From NCBI GenBank assembly GCA_948288625.1, contig CAOHYA010000001.1, positions 248,001 to 312,000 on the forward strand: 64,000 nucleotides of DNA. Reading direction: 5' to 3'. The notes beneath the pieces are model-generated. The model was not told where the DNA came from. It saw nothing but the letters and a program-made list of their open reading frames with translations, and did not search any database. This DNA is from an uncultured Candidatus Saccharibacteria bacterium. GTDB taxonomy: Bacteria; Patescibacteriota; Saccharimonadia; Saccharimonadales; Saccharimonadaceae. Every line of letters starts with the position of its first letter. The stretch's first letter is position 1. Made by a program: the position numbers and the translations under genes. Positions 7,636 through 15,798 of this stretch are shown piece by piece.

Positions 7636-8184
7636 ATGATTATTTTCTTCGGTCCAGCAGGTGCTGGAAAAAGCGTACAAGGACAAATTTTAGCGGCTCG
7701 CATGGGCTGGCGCTGGTTAAGCGCCGGGCAACTATTGCGTGATTCTCACGACCCGGAACTGATTGCCCGTATGCATGAAGGTAAGTTAGTCCCGCATGAA
7801 AGCATTACTCGCATCATGGGCGAAGCCATCAGCAAGGCAGGCAACATCGAACAACTCATTCTCGATGGCTTTCCTCGTGAACTCGACCAAGCTCAGTGGC
7901 TGATTGAAAGCCAACCACAGCACGGTCGTTCTATCGGATTAGTAGTGGTGCTGGAAGTGCCCCGCGAAGAATTATTAAAACGATTAGAAATTCGTGGCCG
8001 GGCTGATGATACGCCAGAAGCTATCGATCAACGACTTAACATTTACCGCCAAGAAATGTATCCAATCTTAAGTCTAGTGACCGAACAGCATATTCCCGTT
8101 GTGCATATTGATGGCGTCGGAACCGTCGGTGAAATCCATGACCGAATCTTTGCCGAACTGAAAAGTAGGGAGCTGGCAGCATGA
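7636..8184 (+). CDS. adk: Adenylate kinase family nucleoside monophosphate kinase
   Basis: 182 aa. It transfers phosphate between ATP and a nucleoside monophosphate, most likely AMP. P-loop GPAGAGKS at 6-13, NMP-binding SAGQLLRD near 31, LDGFPRELDQAQWL near 76 and the short-LID RGRADDTPEAIDQRL near 117 identify a short-LID adenylate kinase with no zinc-binding LID. It starts 9 nt after yqeY and its stop overlaps the map start, so it belongs to an adk-map unit. UMP/CMP specificity cannot be ruled out. Confidence 0.9.
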   Translation: MIIFFGPAGAGKSVQGQILAARMGWRWLSAGQLLRDSHDPELIARMHEGKLVPHESITRIMGEAISKAGNIEQLILDGFPRELDQAQWLIESQPQHGRSIGLVVVLEVPREELLKRLEIRGRADDTPEAIDQRLNIYRQEMYPILSLVTEQHIPVVHIDGVGTVGEIHDRIFAELKSRELAA

Positions 8185-8939
8185 TGCAGCGCAGCAAAAC
8201 GCCCGAAGAATTGCAGGCGATGCGCGAGTGTGGCAAAATTTTGGCCACCATCTTCGAAGGCTTGAAGCAACAAGTGAAACCAGGCGTCAGCGAGCTCGAA
8301 CTGGACGCCTGGGTAGACGCTGAAATCAAAAAGCACGGCGCGATCGCCACGTATAAAACGAGCGAAGTGAATTTCCCGGCGGCGATTTGTATTTCGACCA
8401 ACGAACAAATCGTGCACGGTATCCCGACCGAGTATGTGTTGCAAGAAGGTGATGTAGTGGGCTTCGACTTGGTAATTACCTATAAAAATATGAAAACCGA
8501 CAGTGCCTTTACGATGGTTGTCGGCGGTAAGCCGACGGGCGTCCAAAAGCACCTTTTATCGGCGACCGAACGAAGCCTGTACGCGGGTATCGACGCGATC
8601 AAAGGCCCGGTTCGAACCGGTGATATCGGTGCGGCGGTAGAGAAGGTTCTCAAAGATGCCAAACTTGGTATTATTCGCGACCTCGTAGGCCACGGTGTCG
8701 GCCATGAAATGCATGAATCACCACCTGACATTCCGAATTACGGGAAAAAGGGGACGGGCATGCTGTTACCGGTGGGTAGTACTATTGCGATTGAGCCAAT
8801 GGCAACATTAAGAGGTGAAAAGATTATCGTTGATGACGACGGTTGGACGATCAACACGCGCGACGGCAGTTTAGCGGCTCATTTCGAGCATACAGTGCTT
8901 ATTACTGAAAACGGCGTCGAAATCTTAACTCAGCTTTAA
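8181..8939 (+). CDS. map: Methionine aminopeptidase, type I
   Basis: 252 aa. It removes the N-terminal methionine from nascent proteins in the cytosol. All five metal ligands are visible: D96 (GFDLV), D107 (KTDSA), H171 (GHGVGH), E205 (AIEPM) and E236 (HFEHT), plus the substrate His79. Length and motifs are normal for type I. It overlaps adk by 4 nt (ATGA), an arrangement (adk-map) widely conserved in bacteria. A second ATG immediately follows the first, so the start could be 8184. Confidence 0.96.
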   Translation: MMQRSKTPEELQAMRECGKILATIFEGLKQQVKPGVSELELDAWVDAEIKKHGAIATYKTSEVNFPAAICISTNEQIVHGIPTEYVLQEGDVVGFDLVITYKNMKTDSAFTMVVGGKPTGVQKHLLSATERSLYAGIDAIKGPVRTGDIGAAVEKVLKDAKLGIIRDLVGHGVGHEMHESPPDIPNYGKKGTGMLLPVGSTIAIEPMATLRGEKIIVDDDGWTINTRDGSLAAHFEHTVLITENGVEILTQL

Positions 8940-8971
8940 CTGTTGCTAGATATAACGATTATGGGGCGTTC

Positions 8972-9000
8972 TTGACATTGGTTCTGATATTCACTAGTAT
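8972..9000 (+). promoter_or_regulatory. Promoter of unknown gene 9032
   Basis: TTGACA, 17 bp, TAGTAT. A perfect -35 and correct spacing; the leader is about 25 nt. Confidence 0.65.
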
Positions 9001-9031
9001 CAAACCATAAGCAATAAAAGAGAAAATAAAT

Positions 9032-10012
9032 ATGAATGAGCATGAAAATCAATCTAGTTTTTCAGACCAGCACAGCGAACAGGTGCTGAATCCCGCGGAG
9101 AGCTTAGGCGACGTAGAGCTTGGGACAGCGGCTTTACAAAGTACTTACGATAATAGTTTGCGCCCCGGCGAAGAAAGTTATGAAACCGATGTTACGAAAG
9201 CCGAGACAATTGCTCACGCCGTTGACCGAGCGGTTGATCCCTCTGCAATTTACCCCGAAGGAGTAACGGATGATAGGAGACTTGTTTCATATCGTCTGGA
9301 TGATGGAAGGGTAGAACAATACCATAGATCATCTATCGATCAAGATGAAAAAGAACGTCTCGTTAAAAGGGAGATGAAGTATCAAACTTCACGTTTTGAA
9401 GCGCTCTACGCCGTTAATCCAGATGTCTTTGCTAGTCTTCCAACTGCTGAATTCATGGAAAAAGCCGAGGAATTTGGTAAAAAAAGAGATATGGTCGAGA
9501 TACGAGAGGGTCTTAAGGGTGATTTCGAGTTAACCGCTCAAGTTTTAAACGACATTATACCTATAGCGTATGGTAAAAAAGATGCTGATACCAGGTATAA
9601 AATAAAGGCTGATAGACTTAAGCGAAAGATATCACAGCACTTTGTAGGGGATGGTCGGTTCGACTCTGATATTGGGCTTCTCAATGTTATGACACCGGAG
9701 GATGCGACTGCATTTTGGCAGAGTATTGAGAATATTCTTGAGATAGGACAGCATCAGGGTAGGCTTAAACTGGTAAGGCAGAATAGTACTAAAGAGAGGA
9801 TTTTGGAACTTGCCGAACAAGGACGCAGAGATTACTACGACCAAACCCCTCGCCAACACGTCGATCGTTTCACTGAATTTATAGAAGGCTTGAAAGATTC
9901 AAATGCTAAACATTTAGAAACTGCCAAGCAAGAACTTGATGAATTCACTGCGCAATTTTCTTCACAGCCAGAAGAGCAGGCTGAAAATTCTTTCGAAGAG
10001 CAGTCAAACTAG
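9032..10012 (+). CDS. Unknown charged cytoplasmic protein
   Basis: 326 aa; no family recognised. There is no signal peptide or membrane segment. The N-terminal 100 residues are acidic and low in complexity and probably disordered; residues 110-300 are helix-rich, with repeated charged heptad-like stretches (DQDEKERLVKREMKYQ, KADRLKRKISQHF), and the tail is acidic (SQPEEQAENSFEEQSN). It stands between map and ftsA with its own good promoter. It resembles in style the proteins at 46464, 52347 and 54335 (acidic N-terminus, helical core), but no clear sequence relationship is visible. Confidence 0.75.
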   Translation: MNEHENQSSFSDQHSEQVLNPAESLGDVELGTAALQSTYDNSLRPGEESYETDVTKAETIAHAVDRAVDPSAIYPEGVTDDRRLVSYRLDDGRVEQYHRSSIDQDEKERLVKREMKYQTSRFEALYAVNPDVFASLPTAEFMEKAEEFGKKRDMVEIREGLKGDFELTAQVLNDIIPIAYGKKDADTRYKIKADRLKRKISQHFVGDGRFDSDIGLLNVMTPEDATAFWQSIENILEIGQHQGRLKLVRQNSTKERILELAEQGRRDYYDQTPRQHVDRFTEFIEGLKDSNAKHLETAKQELDEFTAQFSSQPEEQAENSFEEQSN

Positions 10013-10015
10013 CAC

Positions 10016-10044
10016 TTCACAACCGTAGACACAAGCGGTATACT
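10016..10044 (+). promoter_or_regulatory. ftsA promoter
   Basis: TTCACA, 17-bp spacer, TATACT. The ATG of ftsA lies 7 nt after the -10 box, so the transcript should begin at the start codon. Confidence 0.65.
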
Positions 10045-10051
10045 TAGCTTC

Positions 10052-11287
10052 ATGCAAGAGTCTTCTCAATATGCTGTCGGTCTTGATATCGGTACGACCA
10101 AAGTTCGCGCGGTCGTCGCCCATATCGATAGTTCTACCGGTGTTCCTACCATCGTAGGTATCGGTCAAGCGGCCAACACCGGCATGCGCAAAGGTGTCGT
10201 CGTCAATTTACAGGGCCCGGCCCATGCTATTGATGATGCCCTCGGGGAAGCTGAACGTATGAGCGGTTACCAAGTGCACGCTGCGACGGTAAGCGTGAAT
10301 GGTGCTCATATTCTCACTACTCATGCCGATGGTATGGTAGCGGTTGGTGGTGCCGACCACGAAATCAACCAAGATGATTTGGCTCGTATCGAAGAAGTGT
10401 CGACCCTCGGCAAGGTACCGGCGAACCGGGAAATTCTTGATGTCATCCCTCATGCGTATAAACTTGATGGCCAAGATAACATCAAAGACCCGATTGGTAT
10501 GACCGGGACGCGCTTGGAAATTGATGCTCATGTGGTTTCTTCTTTGACGCCCTACTTGGTGAATGTCCAAAAAGCTGCCGAAGCGGCGCAAGTACAACCA
10601 AATAACATTATTCCCACCTCTATGGCAGCCGCTCGTGCGGTACTAGGCGAGCAACAACTTGAAAACGGCGTCGCTGTTATCGATATGGGCGGCTCGACTA
10701 CCAGCGTGGCTGTGTACGAAGAAGGTGACCTTCAGTATGTTGGCGTGGTGCCTATCGGTGGCGTGAACATCACCAACGACTTGGCGATTGGTTTGAAGAC
10801 CGACCCTGAAATCGCCGAAAAGATTAAGCTTGAACATGCCTCGGCGGTCATTCGTGAAGATACTACAGGTATCAGCATCAAACACGATGGTGAAATTCAC
10901 AGCTTCACCAGCAACGACATCGATGAGATTGTCGAAGCTCGTTTAGAAGAGATTTTCGAAGGCATTCAAAAAGAATTGAAGAAAGCTGGCCGTGCTGGCC
11001 GGTTGCCGAGCGGTGTTGTATTTACGGGCGGCGCATCACAGCTTAAGCACTTGACCGAGTACGCCAAAACAACCCTTGGCTTAGCGGCTCGCCTAGGTCA
11101 ACCAACTGGATACGGCGGAGTTGCCGATGACATCGACAAGTCATCGTTCGCAACCGCTATCGGCCTCATGCTCGTTGACGCCGAACGTGGCGCACCGGCG
11201 AAAGCAAGCGGCGCTAAGTTCAAAACGCCATCTGTCAAGAACGTCAAAGGTGGCGTGAGTAAAATTTTTGGCTGGTTCAAACCATAG
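10052..11287 (+). CDS. ftsA: Cell division protein FtsA
   Basis: 411 aa actin-fold ATPase that tethers FtsZ filaments to the membrane. The phosphate-1 loop VGLDIGTTKVRAVVA is at residues 9-23, the SHS2/1C-domain region includes HAATVSVNGAHI near 77, the phosphate-2 loop is VIDMGGSTTSV near 208, and the adenosine motif VFTGGASQL is near 323. The C-terminal KGGVSKIFGWFKP resembles the amphipathic membrane-targeting helix of FtsA. It is directly upstream of ftsZ, the canonical order. It is probably leaderless. Confidence 0.97.
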   Translation: MQESSQYAVGLDIGTTKVRAVVAHIDSSTGVPTIVGIGQAANTGMRKGVVVNLQGPAHAIDDALGEAERMSGYQVHAATVSVNGAHILTTHADGMVAVGGADHEINQDDLARIEEVSTLGKVPANREILDVIPHAYKLDGQDNIKDPIGMTGTRLEIDAHVVSSLTPYLVNVQKAAEAAQVQPNNIIPTSMAAARAVLGEQQLENGVAVIDMGGSTTSVAVYEEGDLQYVGVVPIGGVNITNDLAIGLKTDPEIAEKIKLEHASAVIREDTTGISIKHDGEIHSFTSNDIDEIVEARLEEIFEGIQKELKKAGRAGRLPSGVVFTGGASQLKHLTEYAKTTLGLAARLGQPTGYGGVADDIDKSSFATAIGLMLVDAERGAPAKASGAKFKTPSVKNVKGGVSKIFGWFKP

Positions 11288-11398
11288 CGAAGCATTATTA
11301 GCCGGCTATAAAAATATTGTTCGAACACATATTCTTTACAGTCAGCCTCGTGCTATACTAATACATAACAGATAAGCGTATCAGGGGAGAATACAGGC

Positions 11399-12601
11399 AT
11401 GCCTGAAGTAAAACCAAGTGACATTCAGACCTTCGCCAGCATTAAAGTTGTTGGTGTCGGTGGTGCTGGTGGGTCAGCGGTAAATCGTATGAAAGAAGCT
11501 GGGTTAACCGGTGTTCAATTCATCGCCATGAACACGGACGCTCAGGCACTCCACAATAGTAAAGCTGACATTAAAATTCACCTCGGTCACACCACTACTG
11601 GTGGTCTTGGCGCAGGTGCCGACCCAACGAAGGGTGAGGCGGCCGCCAACGAATCGCGCGATGATATCAAAGATGCACTCGATGGCGCAGACATGGTCTT
11701 CGTCACCATCGGTGCCGGCGGCGGTACTGGTTCTGGTGCTGGCTATGTGGTAGCCGAAGTTGCCCGTGAAATGGGTATTCTGGTGGTCGGTGTAGCCACC
11801 AAGCCGTTCAGCTTCGAAGGTGAAAAACGTCGTCAAAATGCCGACTGGGCAATTGGTCAACTTCGCCGTCACGTCGATACGCTTATTACGATTCCAAACG
11901 ATCGTTTGCTACAAACCATCGACCGTCGTACGCCACTGCTTGAGACCTTCAAGATTGCCGACGACGTACTGCGTCAAGGTGTGCAGGGTATCTCAGAGCT
12001 TATTACCGAACACGGCCTTATTAACCTCGACTTCGCCGATGTTAAGGCGATCATGAGCAATGCCGGCTCAGCCCTTATGGGTATTGGTCGTGCCAGTGGT
12101 GACAACCGTGCCGCCCAAGCCGCCCAACAAGCCATCGAATCACCGCTTATCGAAGTGTCGATCGACGGTGCTCGTGGCGTACTCTTCAACGTTACCGGTG
12201 GCTACGACATGAGCATGAGTGAAATTCAAGAAGCGGCTGAAATTATCACCAGCGCGGTTTCACCGGATGCCAATATCATCTTCGGTGCCACTCTTAAGCC
12301 TGACATTGAAGACGAACTGGTTATTACAGTGATCGCAACTGGCTTCGACACTGCTTTCTTCCAGGAAGAAGAACAGCCTGAAGTCGTTAACACCGAAGTA
12401 TCCGAACAAATGAGCGCCGCAATCGAAGCGACCGAAGTAAAAGACATCGACATGAACCTCGATCACAGTGAATCAGCGGCAATTTTCGCCGAAGAAAACA
12501 CTGAAAACATGTGGAACCAAACCGTCGAACAGGACGATGAATCTGACACACCTGCATTCTTGCGTCGCCGTAAGAAGCGCGAAAAGAAAAACAAGGAGTA
12601 G
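11399..12601 (+). CDS. ftsZ: Cell division protein FtsZ
   Basis: 400 aa tubulin-like GTPase that forms the division ring. The GTP-binding signature GAGGGTGSG is at about 106-114, with the T7 loop ([11 protein letters not shown]) near 208. The C-terminal conserved peptide for FtsA binding is [12 protein letters not shown] near 383. A variable acidic linker lies at 320-380. The leader has AGGGGAGAA before the ATG, so in contrast to ftsA it uses a Shine-Dalgarno sequence. It is followed 5 nt later by the NrdR-like gene. Confidence 0.98.
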   Translation: MPEVKPSDIQTFASIKVVGVGGAGGSAVNRMKEAGLTGVQFIAMNTDAQALHNSKADIKIHLGHTTTGGLGAGADPTKGEAAANESRDDIKDALDGADMVFVTIGAGGGTGSGAGYVVAEVAREMGILVVGVATKPFSFEGEKRRQNADWAIGQLRRHVDTLITIPNDRLLQTIDRRTPLLETFKIADDVLRQGVQGISELITEHGLINLDFADVKAIMSNAGSALMGIGRASGDNRAAQAAQQAIESPLIEVSIDGARGVLFNVTGGYDMSMSEIQEAAEIITSAVSPDANIIFGATLKPDIEDELVITVIATGFDTAFFQEEEQPEVVNTEVSEQMSAAIEATEVKDIDMNLDHSESAAIFAEENTENMWNQTVEQDDESDTPAFLRRRKKREKKNKE

Positions 12602-12606
12602 AGTAC

Positions 12607-13071
12607 ATGACGAGAATTGTTATCGGAGATAGTCGGGTTATCGAATCACGCGAAGTAAGTGATGGTGTGACCATCCGCCGCCGCCGCGAAGCTCCCGATG
12701 GCACTCGTTTTACTACGTACGAACGCATCGAAAAGCCAAACTTGGCCATCATCAAGAAAAATGGCGCGCGCGAACTGTACGACCGCGAAAAGCTGGCGAC
12801 AGCTATTAAGCGTTCGGTCGGTAAGTTCTTCACTTCGGAAGTTGAGGTAGAAGAAATTATCGATGTCATTGAAGACGGCCTCTATAACTTTGGTGAAAAT
12901 GAAATTACTTCCAAACAAATCGGTGATAAGGTGCTCGACGAATTAGCCGAGCGAAACGAAGTCGCCTATATTCGTTTCGCGAGTGTTTACCAGGATTTCA
13001 AAACGCTTGACGATTTCGTGCAAATTCTCGAAAAGCGCCGCAGCCAAAAGCAACAAAAGCAGGAGCAGTAG
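12607..13071 (+). CDS. nrdR: NrdR-like ATP-cone regulator lacking the zinc-ribbon cysteines
   Basis: 154 aa. NrdR represses ribonucleotide reductase genes through a zinc ribbon (DNA binding) and an ATP cone (nucleotide sensing). Here the order of NrdR is kept: TRIVIGDSRV, GVTIRRRRE, RFTTYER, then an ATP cone (IKKNGARELYDREKLATAI, EVAYIRFASVYQDFKTLDDF). All four zinc cysteines are absent: the first CPxC pair is missing because the protein starts at the DSR region, and RRRECxxC is replaced by RRREAPDGTRF. AAGGAG sits upstream and the ftsZ stop is only 5 nt away, so a hidden longer N-terminus is unlikely. The gene lies after ftsZ and before a thioredoxin-fold gene. Confidence 0.85.
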   Translation: MTRIVIGDSRVIESREVSDGVTIRRRREAPDGTRFTTYERIEKPNLAIIKKNGARELYDREKLATAIKRSVGKFFTSEVEVEEIIDVIEDGLYNFGENEITSKQIGDKVLDELAERNEVAYIRFASVYQDFKTLDDFVQILEKRRSQKQQKQEQ

Positions 13072-13080
13072 GGGAATAGC

Positions 13081-13338
13081 ATGCGCGTGGTGGTGCTGTA
13101 CAAAGAAGAAACCGATTACGCCCGACAGGTAACTGATTACTTGCGTGATTTCCAGCGCCAAACGGGCCGTGAACTCGAAACGCTCGACCCGGAAAGTAAT
13201 GGGGGAGTAAGTTTTTGTACAACCTACGATATTCTGGAGTTTCCGACCGTCGTCGCGCTCTCCGATGATGGTTTGATGCAAAACCATTGGCGAGGATTGC
13301 CGTTACCAACTATCAGTGAAGTGAGCTATTATGTCTAA
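13081..13338 (+). CDS. Thioredoxin-fold protein without CxxC
   Basis: 85 aa. MRVVVLYKEETDYARQVTDYL followed by YDILEFPTVVALSDDG fits a small thioredoxin/glutaredoxin fold: strand, helix, and the cis-proline loop (FPT) then strand. The active-site CxxC is missing; KEETDY occupies its place, and the only cysteine is in SFCTTYD. It overlaps the VKOR gene by 8 nt, so it is likely to be a partner or chaperone-like companion of the oxidase rather than a redox enzyme itself. That role is inferred from context. Confidence 0.65.
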   Translation: MRVVVLYKEETDYARQVTDYLRDFQRQTGRELETLDPESNGGVSFCTTYDILEFPTVVALSDDGLMQNHWRGLPLPTISEVSYYV

Positions 13339-13969
13339 ATTGAACCAATTAATTACCTATTTCAAGCACGATGATAAACGCATCAGGGATAACCGATGGA
13401 TTTTCCTCAGTATGCTTGTCGGTGCGCTACTTAGTCTGTTGGCCGCATTCGTATTGTCGGTCGAAGCGGTAGAGCTCGCAAAAAACCCAGATGCTGATTT
13501 GAGCTGTAATGTTAATGTCATCGTAAACTGCGCCACTATCGCCAAACACTCTACCGCAACAATGTTCGGGTTTCCGAATAGTTTCATCGGTCTCATGGCT
13601 GAGCCTGTGGTTATTACCGTGGCGATCGCCGGCTTGGCGGGTATCGCGTTCCCGCGGCGCTTTATGTTTTTCGCGCAAATCGGCTATGCGCTCGGCTTTG
13701 CTTTTGCAGTTTACCTTTTCTTTATCAGTATGTTCGTTATTCAAGCGTTGTGCCCATGGTGCTTGCTCGTGACGGTTTCGACGACCTTCGTTCTCTTCTC
13801 GATTACCCGCTACAATATTCGCGAAAATAATTTATACCTCCCGAAGAAAATTCAAAAAGCAGCCGTGAAATTTATCGAGAACGATTACGACAAGCTCGTG
13901 TTAGGCATTTTGATCGCGGCTCTATTTGCCGGCATCTTCTTGAAATATGGTGAAGGACTCTTCGCTTAA
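13331..13969 (+). CDS. Vitamin K epoxide reductase (VKOR) family disulfide oxidase
   Basis: 212 aa membrane enzyme; bacterial VKOR homologues replace DsbB and pass electrons from a DsbA-like protein to quinone. Conserved features: loop cysteines C59 and C67 (DLSCN, VNCATIAKHSTATMFGFPNSFIGL), the CPWC pair at 141-144 near the quinone site, and four or five membrane helices (24-44, 84-105, 111-135, 136-156, C-terminal 190-208). It follows the thioredoxin-like gene with an overlap. It could oxidise the many paired cysteines seen in the RCC1 surface proteins of this window. Confidence 0.9.
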   Translation: MSKLNQLITYFKHDDKRIRDNRWIFLSMLVGALLSLLAAFVLSVEAVELAKNPDADLSCNVNVIVNCATIAKHSTATMFGFPNSFIGLMAEPVVITVAIAGLAGIAFPRRFMFFAQIGYALGFAFAVYLFFISMFVIQALCPWCLLVTVSTTFVLFSITRYNIRENNLYLPKKIQKAAVKFIENDYDKLVLGILIAALFAGIFLKYGEGLFA

Positions 13970-13977
13970 GGCCGTAC

Positions 13978-15003
13978 ATGGCAAAACTGGACCTGTACGA
14001 AGCGACCAAACATCGTTTAGAAAAATACGCTTTATTTTCTACGGATACGATTCACGCGATTGCTTCGGTCGCTAAAAAACAATCCGAGTATACCTCTTAT
14101 GAAGATTTTTTTAGTGAAATAGGCATACCTAGACCTACGATGTATCTTTCGGGTCGTAACAAGGGAGTGCCGGTTGTTGATATTCTTCCTAAGAAAGGGA
14201 AAACCGAAGGGGTGCTCGTTCTGCACCTCCCTATGGTGAATCCGCTCGACGAAAACCAGTTATACCACGTAGCGACGGTCGCGGCGGCGCAGCCGAAATA
14301 TCGTATCATTGCGTTTGGCAATCCGAGCGGAAGGCCATATAACTATAAGCAACAGAATATGTCTATATGGAATTTGTTCAAAATAGCTTTTACGAATAAT
14401 CAACAGCCACTTGTTGCTACGGAGTTGGAATATTTACGTTCTCATGCCATCAAGGATGCTCATTTCGTGGGGTATTCGTACGGCGCTCACAAAGCCTTGA
14501 TCGAAGCCTCGTATGCCGAAAAGGGCACGTTAAAAGCGATCACGCTTATTGACCCTGTAGCGCATCCCCGGGGTGTACGCCAGTTGATCCATGATTTTCG
14601 TAATACGTTTCAACCACTTGGTGAATATGTAAATCGCACCGGTATTGAAACGTATTTTCAGGCACGAAAAGAGACGGCGAAAACCAATCACCATAACGAT
14701 GCTTTGCGTCGGCCTATTTCGATCGCCATCGGCTTTATATTAAAACGTAAAGATTTTATCGGTTCGCTTGAGAAGGTCTTTAAAAAACACCCTAGAATTG
14801 CGGCGACCGTAGCTTGGGGAAGTGTCGGTGAGTTAGGGAACGATGCGCATATGAAGGTAAGCATGCACCGTTTGAAATATGAAGCACACGAAAACATCCA
14901 CGCATTACGCCTCGAAGGTGATAAGCACGCTTTCGCAAACGACATTCACCTGTATGCCGCCGTTATTCGAGAAGCCGTTTCTAGGGCTGACAAAACGAAG
15001 TAA
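13978..15003 (+). CDS. Alpha/beta hydrolase-fold protein
   Basis: 341 aa. The nucleophile elbow GYSYGAHKAL centres on S167 (GxSxG), an acid is likely at LIDPVAHP (about 192) or later, and the histidine is in GDKHAF near 317. The preceding strand-turn pattern (GVLVLHLPMVNPL, YRIIAFGNPSGRP) fits the fold. There is no signal peptide, so it is cytoplasmic. It starts 8 nt after the VKOR gene and is probably in its operon. Substrate is unknown; esterase or lipase-like activity is possible. Confidence 0.75.
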   Translation: MAKLDLYEATKHRLEKYALFSTDTIHAIASVAKKQSEYTSYEDFFSEIGIPRPTMYLSGRNKGVPVVDILPKKGKTEGVLVLHLPMVNPLDENQLYHVATVAAAQPKYRIIAFGNPSGRPYNYKQQNMSIWNLFKIAFTNNQQPLVATELEYLRSHAIKDAHFVGYSYGAHKALIEASYAEKGTLKAITLIDPVAHPRGVRQLIHDFRNTFQPLGEYVNRTGIETYFQARKETAKTNHHNDALRRPISIAIGFILKRKDFIGSLEKVFKKHPRIAATVAWGSVGELGNDAHMKVSMHRLKYEAHENIHALRLEGDKHAFANDIHLYAAVIREAVSRADKTK

Positions 15004-15033
15004 ATTTGACGTTATTTTTTTATTCCGCATATG

Positions 15034-15062
15034 TTGTGGCGCTTAAAAGCTTGTGCTATACT
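15034..15062 (+). promoter_or_regulatory. Promoter of the surface-protein operon
   Basis: TTGTGG, 17 bp, TATACT. The leader is about 50 nt and ends with AAGGGAG before ATG 15119. Confidence 0.6.
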
Positions 15063-15118
15063 TCATACATTACAGCTTGTGTTTTAGGAGTAGGGCACAA
15101 GTATTAAGGGAGTATAAG

Positions 15119-15757
15119 ATGAAAAAACTGCGAGTAGAAAGTCTTAAGGTTGCCGTCACGTTGGCCGCTTTAACCAGTATTGTTGCAGCTGCACCAGCAG
15201 CAAATGCGGCATTAACTGCGAGTTCACAATTATCACAAGAGGTAACAGCCGGTGTTTTAAGCACCAGTATTCGAGATGCTTCTAACGTTGTCGTAGCAAG
15301 CCCATCATTTACGATGAGCTCAGTAACAGCTTCTACTGCTGTACAAACTTCAACCGGAACCTTTGGTTCAAATACGCAGCGTATCACCGTAGACAACCCG
15401 ACCGGTACGGCTACCTGGGTACTATCTCTTGGCGCTACTGGTGGTTCATCAGCTACATGGACTTCAGGTGCAAATTCATATGCTTTCAATGGTACAGGTA
15501 CTACAGGCCAACTCACGATTAACCCAGCTGCTGCAACGCTTACTCCTGCAAACGGCAACACCGCTACCGGTATTACCAAAGGTACGTCAGCAACCTTTAC
15601 CGGAGCTACTCCAATCAACTTGCTTACTGCTGGTTCTACCGCAGACAAGATTTGGAACGGGTATATTACCGGAGTTGGCGTGAGTCAGGTTATTCCTGCT
15701 AACCAACCACTCGGTACTTACACTATCGACTTGACGCAAACTGTTGCCGCCTCATAA
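15119..15757 (+). CDS. Secreted surface protein, WxL-like domain
   Basis: 212 aa after choosing the ATG behind AAGGGAGTATAAG. The signal peptide (KKLRVESLKVAVTLAALTSI) is cleaved probably at ANA-A near 32. The mature part is Thr/Ala/Ser/Gly-rich beta-structure with TATWVLSLGATGGSS, GQLTINPAAATLTP and the end GTYTIDLTQTV. The same domain, with aligned landmarks (SWSLSLAATAGSS, GRLTVKP, GTYTIDMTATV), forms the C-terminus of the 803-aa protein two genes downstream. It resembles WxL-type cell-surface domains, whose genes usually accompany DUF916 genes as here. A stem-loop at its stop probably makes it the most abundant product of the operon. Confidence 0.75.
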   Translation: MKKLRVESLKVAVTLAALTSIVAAAPAANAALTASSQLSQEVTAGVLSTSIRDASNVVVASPSFTMSSVTASTAVQTSTGTFGSNTQRITVDNPTGTATWVLSLGATGGSSATWTSGANSYAFNGTGTTGQLTINPAAATLTPANGNTATGITKGTSATFTGATPINLLTAGSTADKIWNGYITGVGVSQVIPANQPLGTYTIDLTQTVAAS

Positions 15758-15770
15758 GAGGCGGTTTCTT
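15747..15770 (+). terminator. Intra-operon attenuating terminator over the stop codon
   Basis: CCGCCTC-ATAA-GAGGCGG followed by TTTCTT. The TAA stop of the secreted protein forms the tetraloop. The hairpin is strong but the U-tract is short, and no new promoter is obvious before 15799, which fits partial read-through. Confidence 0.65.
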
Positions 15771-15798
15771 AACCATATTAAAAAGGCAGAATTCTATT

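Noticed and set aside
8940..9031. tRNA or small RNA genes in intergenic regions
   Set aside because: All gaps were read for cloverleaf-like arms and the TTCRA motif; none was convincing, and each gap is explained by promoters, leaders or hairpins.
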